64,000 nt of DNA from assembly GCA_964418595.1 (NCBI GenBank), contig CAYQMF010000019.1:1-64000 (forward strand), in the 5' to 3' direction. The number at the start of each line of letters is the position of its first letter. Position 1 is the first letter of the stretch. The position numbers and the translations under genes are program-made. This document shows, piece after piece, positions 9,228-17,776 of this stretch. This DNA comes from CAYQMF01 sp964418595. Lineage in GTDB: Bacteria; Planctomycetota; UBA1135; UBA2386. The notes under the pieces were generated by a model. The model saw nothing but the letters and a program-made list of their open reading frames with translations, did no database searches and had not been told where the DNA came from.

Positions 9228-12200
9228 ATGCAGACCCGCCTCCTCTTTGCGTGTGCGCTCGTCGGCGCGATCACCTTCTCCGCGCCGCTGTGGGCGCAGG
9301 CTGCGCCGAAGCGCTCGCTCACCCACGACGACTACGACGGATGGAAGTCGCTGCGCGGCACGACCTACTCGCCCGATGGCCAGTGGATCGCCTACGCGAT
9401 CGAACCACAGGTCGGCGACGGCGTGCTCGAAGTGCGCCAGACTCTGGGCGCCACCGTGCACACTCGCCCGCTGGCGAACGGGCCACGCTTCTCGAGCGAC
9501 AGCCGCTTCGTCGTGTTCAGCATCGGCACGTCCAAGGTTGCCGAACGCGAGAAGCGCCTCGAGGAACTCGCCGAGAAGGGACGGATCGGCGAGGCCACCG
9601 CCGAGACCGGAGGCTCCGAAGGCGCGAACGAGCCGAGCGAACCGGGCGAGCCCACCGCGCCGCGTGGTCCGCGCGGCGGCCGCGGCGGTGGTGCTCCGAC
9701 CGGCCCCGCCGCCGGCGGGCGCGGTGACCTCGGCGTGCTCGACCTCAGCACCGGGCAGGTCGAGACCATCAAGCGCGTGAAGGGTTGGCGTCTGCTCGCC
9801 GACCAGCCCCTTCTCATCTACCACCTCGACGTGCCCGAGCCACCGAAGCCCGCCGAGGGCGAGAAGCCCGCGGAAGGCGAGAAGGTCGCCGAGACCGGTG
9901 CCGCGGGCGGCGAGCCCGCGCGGCCGCCGGTCGCGGAGGAGGGACGGCGGGGCCGCGGTGGGCGAGGCGCGCGGGGAGCGCGTGCCGGAGCGGCGGGCGC
10001 AGCCGGCGGAGCCACGGCCAACGAGGAAGATCCCGCACGCCGTCGCCGCGACGGCACCGCCCTCGTCCTCCGGGACCTCACCACGGGCACGGAGACCCGC
10101 ATCGAACACGTCGCGTCGTACGGTCTCACTCGCAAGGACAAGTGGCTCTACGCGCACATCTCGACGCGCCGCGACGATCCCGCGGTCGCGAACGGGCTGA
10201 TCGCTCTGCCGCCTGCCGGCGGTGAGCGCGTGACCGTCCTCGCCGGCGTCGCCGAGTTCAGCGGCTTCACGTCGAGCGACGACGGCACGACCCTCGCGTT
10301 CACCAGCAACAAGGAGGACTTCGCGAGCAAGCGGCCGCGCTCCGACATCTACACCTGGACCGGCGGCAAGGAGCCGGCGCAGCGCGTCGTGCACGCCGCC
10401 ACACCCGGGCTGCCCGCCGGCAAGCTCATCGGGGCGTCCGGCCTCGGCTTCAGCCGCGATGGCCGCGTCCTCACCTTCACGGTGCAAGCGCCGCCGGAGC
10501 CGGACCCCACCCCCATCCTCCCGGAGGAGAAGGTCAACCTCGATCTCTGGCATCACCGGGACGGCCTGCTGCAGACCCAGCAGGCGCGCGGCGGATCCAG
10601 CCGACGCAACCCGGCGTGGTCGTGCGTGCTGCACCGCGACGACAACCGCGTGGTGGTCCTCGGCGACGACAAGCTGCCCCGCGCGCGCCTGATCACACCC
10701 GACGGCAGCCGCGCGATCGTCACCGACGACACGCCCTACGAGCAGCTCATCAGTTGGGACAGCCGTCACTACGACGTCTACCTCGTGAACACGATGGACG
10801 GCGCGCGCACGAAGGTCGCCGAGAAGCTGCGCAACTCCCCGACCAACTCGCCGCAGGGTCGCTACCTCGTGTGGTTCGACACCGACTACGCGTGGCACGC
10901 GCTCGACGTGCAGACCATGACGAGCCGCGCAGTGACTGCGGGCCTCGGCGTCGAGTTCCATCGCAGCGATGACGACCATCCGCATCCCGACCCCGCGCAC
11001 GGCTTCGCCGGCTGGACCGCGGGAGATCAGGAGATGCTCGTGTACGACGAGTTCGACCTCTGGAAGATCGCGCCCGCGACGGGCCAGGCCGTGTGCGTGA
11101 CCGACGGGTTCGGCCGCGCCAACAAGGTGCGGCTGCGGCTCCAGCCCATGCGCCTCGACGAGAGCGAGGACGACGACGACCGCTTCGCCGTGCCGGAGAC
11201 GATCTGGCTCAGCGCCGTCGACACCGAGACGATGGCGGAGGGCTACTTCACCGACTCGCTCACGCAAGTCGGTCGGCCACGCCGGTTGTTCATGGCCGAC
11301 AAGCGCGTGACGGGCCTGAGCAAGGCGACCAAGGCGGATCGCTTGTTCTTCACGGTGCAGACGTTCGCGGAGTACCCCGACGTGTGGACTTCCGGCATGG
11401 ACTTCGCCGAGCCCATCCGCCTCACCGACACGAACCCGCAGCAGCGCGGGGTCGCTTGGGGGCGCGCCGAACTCGTACGCTGGAACTCGGCCGATGGCAG
11501 GCCCGTGAAGGGCATCCTCGTCAAGCCCGACGGGTTCGATCCGAGCCGGAAGTACCCGATGCTCGTGTACTTCTACGAGCGTTCGAGCCAGAACCTGCAC
11601 AGCTACGTGGCGCCGGCGCCGGGCACCTCACCCAACGCCGCGTACTACGTGAGCAACGGGTACCTCTGGTTCATGCCCGACATCCATTACGAGGATGGCT
11701 ATCCCGGCGAGTCGTGCGTGAAGTGCGTCGTCGCCGGCGTGCAGCATCTGCTCGCGCAGGGCTTCGTCGATCCCAAGGGCATCGGCGCCGCAGGCCACTC
11801 GTGGGGCGGCTACCAGACCGCGTTCCTGGTGACGCGCACCAACATCTTCGCGGCGGTCGAGTCCGGCGCGGCGGTGTCGAACATGATCTCGGCGTACGGC
11901 GGCATCCGCTACTCGACCGGGATGTCGCGCCAGTTCCAGTACGAGCAGACCCAGAGCCGCATCGGCGGCACGCCGTGGCAGTACCCGCTCCGCTATTGGG
12001 AGAACTCGCCGATCTTCTTCGCCGACAAGGTCAGGACCCCGGTGCTGCTGCTGCACAACGACCAGGACGGCGCAGTGCCGTGGACGCAAGGCATCGAGTA
12101 CTTCACCGCCCTGCGCCGGCTCGGCCGGGAGGTCTACCTCTTCAACTACAACGGCGAGGACCATGGCCTGCGCAAGCGCCCCAACACCATGGACTGGTCG

Positions 12201-12425
12201 CGGCGGATGGCGGAGTACTTCGACCACCACCTGCGCGGACGACCGGCGCCCGCGTGGATGAAGGACGGCGTCCCGTACGCCGACCGCGACGCGGAGAAGC
12301 TGCCGTTCACGAAGAGCTTCCACGAGGTGACCGCGCTGCGTGCGGAGGCGAAGGCCAAGGCCGAGGCCGCGAAGCCCGCGGAGGCGTCGGCGCCGGCGAG
12401 CACGACCGGCACGGGCAATCGCTGA
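9228..12425 (+). CDS. Exported S9 family prolyl-oligopeptidase-like protein with low-complexity insertions
   Basis: 1065 residues with signal peptide MQTRLLFACALVGAITFSA ending in W-A-Q. WD/PD40-like propeller sequence precedes a C-terminal hydrolase domain with S858 (GHSWGGY), D947 (HNDQDGAV) and H979 (NGEDHGL). It is longer than typical family members because of two Pro/Gly/Ala/Arg/Glu-rich stretches in the propeller (about residues 120-165 and 205-275). They keep the frame and probably form disordered loops. The C-terminus ends in an alanine/lysine-rich tail. The ATG at 9228 is set by the signal peptide; the open frame extends much further upstream over the previous gene and is not used. 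Confidence 0.9.
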   Translation: MQTRLLFACALVGAITFSAPLWAQAAPKRSLTHDDYDGWKSLRGTTYSPDGQWIAYAIEPQVGDGVLEVRQTLGATVHTRPLANGPRFSSDSRFVVFSIGTSKVAEREKRLEELAEKGRIGEATAETGGSEGANEPSEPGEPTAPRGPRGGRGGGAPTGPAAGGRGDLGVLDLSTGQVETIKRVKGWRLLADQPLLIYHLDVPEPPKPAEGEKPAEGEKVAETGAAGGEPARPPVAEEGRRGRGGRGARGARAGAAGAAGGATANEEDPARRRRDGTALVLRDLTTGTETRIEHVASYGLTRKDKWLYAHISTRRDDPAVANGLIALPPAGGERVTVLAGVAEFSGFTSSDDGTTLAFTSNKEDFASKRPRSDIYTWTGGKEPAQRVVHAATPGLPAGKLIGASGLGFSRDGRVLTFTVQAPPEPDPTPILPEEKVNLDLWHHRDGLLQTQQARGGSSRRNPAWSCVLHRDDNRVVVLGDDKLPRARLITPDGSRAIVTDDTPYEQLISWDSRHYDVYLVNTMDGARTKVAEKLRNSPTNSPQGRYLVWFDTDYAWHALDVQTMTSRAVTAGLGVEFHRSDDDHPHPDPAHGFAGWTAGDQEMLVYDEFDLWKIAPATGQAVCVTDGFGRANKVRLRLQPMRLDESEDDDDRFAVPETIWLSAVDTETMAEGYFTDSLTQVGRPRRLFMADKRVTGLSKATKADRLFFTVQTFAEYPDVWTSGMDFAEPIRLTDTNPQQRGVAWGRAELVRWNSADGRPVKGILVKPDGFDPSRKYPMLVYFYERSSQNLHSYVAPAPGTSPNAAYYVSNGYLWFMPDIHYEDGYPGESCVKCVVAGVQHLLAQGFVDPKGIGAAGHSWGGYQTAFLVTRTNIFAAVESGAAVSNMISAYGGIRYSTGMSRQFQYEQTQSRIGGTPWQYPLRYWENSPIFFADKVRTPVLLLHNDQDGAVPWTQGIEYFTALRRLGREVYLFNYNGEDHGLRKRPNTMDWSRRMAEYFDHHLRGRPAPAWMKDGVPYADRDAEKLPFTKSFHEVTALRAEAKAKAEAAKPAEASAPASTTGTGNR

Positions 12426-12486
12426 GGGACCGCGCGAGCTGAGCCTTGTCACCGCGGCGCGCCGGCCGTACCGTCCCCGCCCGGTT

Positions 12487-12563
12487 CGGAGCGTAGCTTA
12501 GCTTGGTAGAGCGCCAGGTTTGGGACCTGGAGGTCGCTGGTTCAAATCCAGTCGCTCCGACCA
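12487..12563 (+). tRNA. tRNA-Pro (anticodon TGG), CCA encoded
   Basis: The 7-bp acceptor stem CGGAGCG/CGCTCCG closes the molecule. The D-arm, the anticodon stem CCAGG/CCTGG with loop TTTGGGA (anticodon TGG, reading CCA), a short variable loop and the T-arm GCTGG-TTCAAAT-CCAGT follow. The discriminator base is A and the 3' CCA is encoded in the DNA. It lies between the S9 and M14 peptidase genes and reads in the same direction. Confidence 0.96.
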
Positions 12564-12585
12564 CCGCCGCGCGAAGCGCGGCGGT
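12563..12585 (+). terminator. Perfect hairpin at the tRNA 3' end
   Basis: ACCGCCGCGC at 12563-12572 and its complement at 12576-12585 make a 10-bp stem with a GAA loop, starting on the last base of the tRNA CCA. There is no T-tract, so intrinsic termination is uncertain; it could equally guide 3' processing. The downstream arm is also the left edge of the tandem repeat. Confidence 0.45.
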
Positions 12586-12817
12586 GTCGGCGCGACTGGC
12601 TTTGGGCATGACGCGATCCGCGGCGACGCCGCGAAGCGCGTCAGCGCAAATCCCAGGGCCATGCACGAGCGGACGGGAGACGCACGTTCGGCGCTGCGCG
12701 CGGCGGGGTCGGCGCGACTGGCTTTGGGCATGACGCGATCCGCGGCGACGCCGCGAAGCGCGTCAGCGCAGATCCCAGGGCCAGGCACGAGCGGACGGGA
12801 GACGCACGTTCGGCGCT
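12576..12817 (+). repeat. Two direct copies of a 120-bp unit, period 122 bp
   Basis: Copy 1 (12576-12695) and copy 2 (12698-12817) differ at three positions: T/G at 12585/12707, A/G within GCGCAAATCC against GCGCAGATCC, and T/G within CCATGCAC against CCAGGCAC. Each contains a two-tier hairpin of GACGCG, CGCGGC, loop GAC, GCCGCG, CGCGTC (12610-12642 and 12732-12764). No credible reading frame occupies the unit. It fills the space between the tRNA and the M14 gene and may be a tandem duplication next to a tRNA or a structured non-coding RNA. Confidence 0.9.
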
Positions 12818-12831
12818 AGACTCCGCGGCCC

Positions 12832-15591
12832 ATGCTTCTGGCGACGCGACTGCTCTTTCTCGTCCTGATCCTCGTCCTCGACACGGCGTCGTCCGTTTCG
12901 GCGCAGGGGTTCCCGTATCGCACGGGCGTGCAGCACGACCCGGGCATCCCCACGGCAGAGGTCGTGCTCGGGCGAGCGATCGGCGCGTCGGTGAGTACGG
13001 CCGCGGAGGCCGTGACGTACCTGCGCGCCTTGGCCGCGGCGTCGCCCAAGCTGCAGGTCGTGCAGTACGGAACGTCGTGGCAAGGCCGGCCGCTGGTGGT
13101 GGCGATCGTCACATCGGAGAGCAACCGCGGGCGCCTGATCGAGGTTCGTGCCGGGATGCAACGGCTCGCGGATCCACGCGGGCTGTCGGCGGTGGACAGC
13201 CTCGGCCTCGTCGAGTCGCTGCCGGCGGTCGCATGGCTCGGCTACACGGTGCATGGCGACGAGCCGTCCGGCACGGACGCTGCGCTCGCCTTGGCGTACC
13301 ACCTCGTCGCCGCCCAGGACGATCCGCTGGTCGAGACCATCCTGCGCGAGACCGTGGTCCTCATCGACCCCGTGCAGAATCCCGACGGGCGCGATCGGTT
13401 CGTCCACCACTTCGAGACCATGCGCGGTCGCTGGACCGACCCGGAGCCCGACGCCGCGGAACACCACCAGGGCTGGCCAGGAGGTCGCAGCAATCACTAC
13501 TGGTTCGATCTCAACCGCGATTGGTTCGCACGCACGCAGCCGGAGACCAAGGCGCGCGTGCGCCTGTTCCTGGCGTGGCGACCTCTGGTCGTCGCCGACC
13601 TGCACGAGATGGGCAGCAATTCGAGCTACTTCTTCGCGCCGCCGGCCGACCCGATCAGTCCCGAGATCCCCGCGAGCCAGCGCGGCTGGTACGAACGCTA
13701 CGGGCGCAACAACGCGCGCCGGTTCGACGACGCCGGGTTCGCGTACTTCGTGCGCGAGGGCTACGACTGCTTCTACCCCGGCTACGCCGACGGCTGGCCG
13801 ACGCTGCAGGGCGCCGTCGGCATGACCTTCGAGCAGGGGTCGGTGCGCGGCATGCGCGTGCGGCGGGAGGATGGCATCGAGGTCCAGTACCTCGATTGCG
13901 TCCACCACCACTTCGTCGCGTCGCTCGGCACGCTCGAAACCATTGCGGCCGCCCGCCGCGAGGCGCTCGCGGCCTACGTCGCGTACCGCCGCGACGCCAT
14001 CGCGCAGGGCGAGAGCGGGACCACGCGCGAGTTCCTCTTCCCGCCGGGGCGCGACGAACTCCGCACCCGGCGCCTCATGGCGGGTCTCGTGGCCCAGGGC
14101 ATCGAAGTGCGGATCGCGACCGGCGAGCTGGCGAACGCCGAGGTCCGTGACTACTTCGGTTCGCCTCCGACACCCCGGGTCTTCCCGACCGGCACGTTCG
14201 TGGTCTCGTTGGCCCAGCCGCAGAAGCACCTGGCCGCGTCGCTGCTCCTGCCGCAGCTCGAGATCGAGCCTAAGTTCCTCGCCGAGCAGATCCGCAAGCA
14301 CGGCAAGCGTGAGGACGACGACTTCTACGACCTCACGGCGTGGTCCCTGCCGCTGCTCTGCGACGTGGACGCGTACATGAGCGGGCAGGCGTCGCTCGGT
14401 CCCACGATCGATGTGCGCGAGGGTGAGCTGGCTCCGGACCAGTCGCGACACGCGCGAGCCGACCTCGCGATGCCCAAGGTCGCGTACCTGATCCCCTGGG
14501 GGACCAACGCGGGCGCGGCGCTGGTGGCCGGCCTCCTCTGCGACGACGTACGGGTGCACAGCATGGGCAAGGCCTTCGCGCAGCAGGGCCGCGCGTTCCC
14601 GGCTGGCACCGCGATCGTGCGGGTCGCCGAGCACGCCGACGCGGTCGACCTGCACCGGCGCGTGCGCGCCCTGCAGCTGCGCACGGGTGCGGAGGTCGTC
14701 GGTACCGATACCAGCTGGACCGAAGTGGGGAGTTCGTTCGGAAGCAACCACACCCGTTTCCTGCCCAAGCCCCGCGTCGCCCTCGTCTGCGACCGCCCCG
14801 CCAGTCCGTATTCCACGGGCTGGGCCCGCTTCCTCCTCGAGCAGGAGTACGGCGTGCCGACGACCCTGATCCGCGCCCGTCAACTGCGCGGCGCGCGCCT
14901 CGGCAACTTCGACGTGCTGATCTTCCCCGATGGTGGCGGCTACGCCGACGAGGTGGGCAAGGCTGGCGCGGAACGGATCAAGGCCTGGGTCGCCGACGGA
15001 GGAACCTTGATCACGCTCGGCGATGCCACCAAGTGGCTGACCGACAAGGACGTGGGCCTGCTGACGACCGAGAGCGAACTGCGCAAGAAGCCGACGCCGG
15101 CAAAGCCTGACGACAAGAAGCCCGACGACAGGAAGACCGAGGACGCGCAGGCTGCGCCGCCACCCACCGCACCTGCCAAGCCGGTCCCCGACACGCCGTT
15201 CGACTACGAGAAGGCCATCCTCCCGGAGAAGGAACCGCCGGCGCCGACTCCGGGCGCCATCCTGCGCGTGAGGACCGACCCGGACCACTGGCTCGCGTTC
15301 GGATACCAGGGCGCGACTAACGTCCTGTCCAGCAGTCGGTCCATCTACACGCCGATCAAACTCGACTCGGGGGTCAACGTGGTCGTGTTCGAGCGCCGCG
15401 AGAAGCTCCTCGTCGCCGGGTTCGCGTGGGACGACAAGCTCGATCAGCTCGCCCAGAAGAGCTACCTCGTGCACCAACCCGTCGGCCGCGGGCACGTGGT
15501 CGGCTTCGCGGAGGACCCGACCGTGCGCGCGTTTGCCGATGGCCTGCACCTCCTGTTCCTCAACGCGGTGCTGCTCGGCCCCGGCTATTGA
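12832..15591 (+). CDS. Exported M14 family zinc carboxypeptidase
   Basis: 919 residues. Signal peptide MLLATRLLFLVLILVLD ends at V-S-A-Q. The M14 domain (about 40-380) shows zinc ligands H141 and E144 in TVHGDEPSG, H258 in VADLHEMG and catalytic E334 in GMTFEQGS, so the active site is complete. About 600 further residues follow; residues 640-740 (RVALVCDRPASPY to VLIFPDGGGY) look like a class I glutamine-amidotransferase-like fold, a common companion of this M14 subgroup. A Lys/Asp/Pro-rich linker lies at about 745-785. It is probably a periplasmic or secreted peptidase, in keeping with the two S9 peptidases upstream. Confidence 0.9.
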   Translation: MLLATRLLFLVLILVLDTASSVSAQGFPYRTGVQHDPGIPTAEVVLGRAIGASVSTAAEAVTYLRALAAASPKLQVVQYGTSWQGRPLVVAIVTSESNRGRLIEVRAGMQRLADPRGLSAVDSLGLVESLPAVAWLGYTVHGDEPSGTDAALALAYHLVAAQDDPLVETILRETVVLIDPVQNPDGRDRFVHHFETMRGRWTDPEPDAAEHHQGWPGGRSNHYWFDLNRDWFARTQPETKARVRLFLAWRPLVVADLHEMGSNSSYFFAPPADPISPEIPASQRGWYERYGRNNARRFDDAGFAYFVREGYDCFYPGYADGWPTLQGAVGMTFEQGSVRGMRVRREDGIEVQYLDCVHHHFVASLGTLETIAAARREALAAYVAYRRDAIAQGESGTTREFLFPPGRDELRTRRLMAGLVAQGIEVRIATGELANAEVRDYFGSPPTPRVFPTGTFVVSLAQPQKHLAASLLLPQLEIEPKFLAEQIRKHGKREDDDFYDLTAWSLPLLCDVDAYMSGQASLGPTIDVREGELAPDQSRHARADLAMPKVAYLIPWGTNAGAALVAGLLCDDVRVHSMGKAFAQQGRAFPAGTAIVRVAEHADAVDLHRRVRALQLRTGAEVVGTDTSWTEVGSSFGSNHTRFLPKPRVALVCDRPASPYSTGWARFLLEQEYGVPTTLIRARQLRGARLGNFDVLIFPDGGGYADEVGKAGAERIKAWVADGGTLITLGDATKWLTDKDVGLLTTESELRKKPTPAKPDDKKPDDRKTEDAQAAPPPTAPAKPVPDTPFDYEKAILPEKEPPAPTPGAILRVRTDPDHWLAFGYQGATNVLSSSRSIYTPIKLDSGVNVVVFERREKLLVAGFAWDDKLDQLAQKSYLVHQPVGRGHVVGFAEDPTVRAFADGLHLLFLNAVLLGPGY

Positions 15592-15599
15592 CGACGGTC

Positions 15600-15625
15600 G
15601 CGCGGGCCCACCGGGCGCCCCGCGC
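15600..15625 (+). terminator. Possible hairpin after the M14 gene
   Basis: GCGCGGG (15600-15606) pairs with CCCGCGC (15619-15625) 8 bases after the M14 stop. There is no T-run, so it is only a weak terminator candidate. Confidence 0.2.
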
Positions 15626-15639
15626 TATCGTGCCGCCTC

Positions 15640-17052
15640 ATGTCCGATCCGCTCCTCGACACGCCCGTGCCCCCGCGCGTCGTGGCCGCGCCGATCCTGG
15701 TGGTCGACGACGAGCATGCGGCACTGCAGGGGATGCGCCGCGCGCTGCGCGCGCAGGGACTCGGCGATGTCGTGCTCTGTTCCGATGCGCGGGAGGTGAT
15801 GGCGCAGATCGGCGCGGCGCGGCCGAGCCTCATCCTCCTCGATCTCATCATGCCCACGCTTCGGGGTGAGGACGTACTCACCCGGATCGCGCGAGAGCAC
15901 CCCGACATCCCCGTCGTGATCGTGACGGCCGACTACGACGTGCGCTCCATCGTCCGCTGCATGAAGCTCGGGGCCGCCGACTATCTCGTGAAGCCGGTCG
16001 ACGCCGAACAACTCGCGGCGACGGTGAACCGGGTCCTCGAGCAGAGCGCCCTGCGGTACGAGGCCACGCGCCTGCGCGAGCAGTTCCTCGACACCACCCT
16101 GCCACGCCCCTCGGCCTTCGAGCCGATCGTGACCGCCGATCCGGCGATGCTCCGGCTGTTCGCCTACCTCGACGCGATCTCGCGCGGGTCGCAACCGGTC
16201 CTCATCCTCGGTGAGACCGGCACCGGCAAGGAGCTGATCGCACGCGCGTTGCACGACAGCAGCGGACGCAAGGGTCCGTTCGTGGCCGTCAACGCGGCGG
16301 GCCTCGACGACACGCTCTTCTCGGACACGCTGTTCGGCCACGAGTCGGGCGCCTACACCGGCGCCGTCGCGCCACGGCAGGGCATGGCGTAGCGCGCGGG
16401 CGACGGCCACCGCTTCCTCGACGAGATCGGCGACCTCTCCGAGCAGTCGCAGGTCAAGCTGCTCCGGCTGATCCAGGAGCGCGAGTTCCTCCCGCTCGGT
16501 TCCGACTCGGCCCGGCGCCTCCGCGCGCGGGTCGTCACCGCCAGTCATCACGACCCGCGTCGCCTGCGCCCCGACCTGTACTACCGCCTGCGCAGCTACG
16601 AAGTGCGCGTACCACCGCTTCGCGAGCGCACCGCCGACATCCCGCTCCTGGTCGACCGGTTCCTCGCCGACGCGGCGTTGGACCTCGGTCGGTCGAAGGC
16701 GAAGGTACCCCCGGAGCTGTTCCTGGACCTCGCCAACCATGCGTTCCCCGGCAACGTCCGCGAACTGCAGGCCATGGTGTTCTCCGCCGTGGCGCGGCAC
16801 AGCCACGGCGTGATCCCCATCCAGCTGTTCCTCGACCAGTTGCCGGCGCGCGACGCCAAACGGGAGACCGCGGTGCCGAGTCCCGGAATCCATTTCCCCA
16901 CCCCCATGCCCGCGCTCGAAGACATCACCGAGGCCGCCGTCGCGGAAGCGATGCGCCGCGTCGACAACAACCGGAGCGCCGCCGCACGCATGCTGGGCGT
17001 ATCCCGCCCGACGATCGCGCGTCACCTTCCCCGCGAGCAGGAGGCCGAGTGA
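15640..17052 (+). pseudogene. Sigma-54 response regulator interrupted by in-frame TAG
   Basis: Read through the stop, the frame encodes 470 residues: receiver (phospho-acceptor D68 in LILLDLIMP), AAA+ domain with Walker A GETGTGKE (191-198) and the sigma-54 loop GAYTGA (237-242, Y for the usual F), Walker B FLDEIG, arginine-finger region PPLRERTADIP, and a Fis-type helix-turn-helix (NNRSAAARMLGVSRPTIARH). The codon at 16390-16392 is TAG, between the sigma-54 loop and Walker B. The frame is uninterrupted on both sides, so one base change from GAG or CAG explains it. As written, the product would be a 250-residue fragment unable to hydrolyse ATP or bind DNA. Alternatives are a sequencing error or read-through. 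No cognate kinase is adjacent. Confidence 0.85.
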
Positions 17053-17098
17053 GCCGAGCCTGAACTGAGGTGCGCGCGGCCCCGGCGGCCGGCGTGGC

Positions 17099-17626
17099 TC
17101 ACTCGTCGAGAGCGGCGTCGATGATCGCAACGACTTCGCGAATCACGCTGCGCAGCCTCTCCACTTCGGCGGAGTTGCGCGCCTCGAACTCGCGCAGGGC
17201 CATGATCGCGGGACTCTCCTCCCCGTCGAGCGGCCTTGCGGAGGGCGCACGCGGCGTCGGCCGGCGGACTACCCGCCGCGGCGCGGGCTGGGCCTCGACC
17301 GTCTCCGCGCCGCTCTCGGCGCCGGCATCGGCGACCGTCTCCGTCGCCGTGGTGCGTGGCTGACGCACCTTTGCGGCCTCGAGGCCGAGGGCGACCCTGG
17401 CCGAGTGGAACGACCGCCCGCTGAGTCGGATGCCGTGCAGTTCGGCCTCGGCCTTGAAGTCCTTGAGTCGGAGGTCGGCGTTCTGCTCGAGCTTGAGGAT
17501 GCAGAAGACGATCCCGGGGCTCGCATCGGGGAAGCGCCGCTTCACGTCCGCCATCATCCGGGTCCAGAGGTCGACTTCTTGGGGAAGCTGAGCGGTCTCG
17601 CCGCCCGAGTCGGGTTCTTCGTGCAT
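17099..17626 (-). CDS. Protein of unknown function
   Basis: 175 residues, family not recognised. Residues about 18-70 look globular, with a helical segment (LWTRMMADVKRRFP) and a stretch DFKAEAELHGIRLSGRSFHSAR that could be a small helix-turn-helix-like domain. A proline/arginine/alanine-rich linker follows (85-130), and the C-terminus is a predicted amphipathic helix (EFEARNSAEVERLRSVIREVV) that could dimerise. No signal peptide. The ATG at 17624-17626 is supported by the sharp change in composition at that point. A 7-bp perfect hairpin (CCGCGGG/CCCGCGG, 17640-17655) lies just upstream in the shared divergent region. Confidence 0.65.
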   Translation of the reverse strand: MHEEPDSGGETAQLPQEVDLWTRMMADVKRRFPDASPGIVFCILKLEQNADLRLKDFKAEAELHGIRLSGRSFHSARVALGLEAAKVRQPRTTATETVADAGAESGAETVEAQPAPRRVVRRPTPRAPSARPLDGEESPAIMALREFEARNSAEVERLRSVIREVVAIIDAALDE

Positions 17627-17776
17627 GTGTCGCGCAGGTCCGCGGGTTCCCGCGGGGCGGGGATTCTAGCCACGCACATGGCGCGCGACCTCGCGCGATC
17701 CGAGCGCCTCACGACGTTCTGCATCCCGGACTGTGTTGCGGCCACCGGCCGGGATGAGTATGTCTGCGCGATCGTG

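Noticed and set aside
12487..12817. Integration (att) site or remnant element at the tRNA-Pro
   Set aside because: The repeats do not copy the tRNA 3' end and no integrase or foreign genes lie nearby; the repeat is better described as a local tandem duplication.
7024..15591. Secreted-peptidase island acquired by transfer
   Set aside because: Base composition and codon pattern match the neighbours, and no mobility genes or boundaries are visible.
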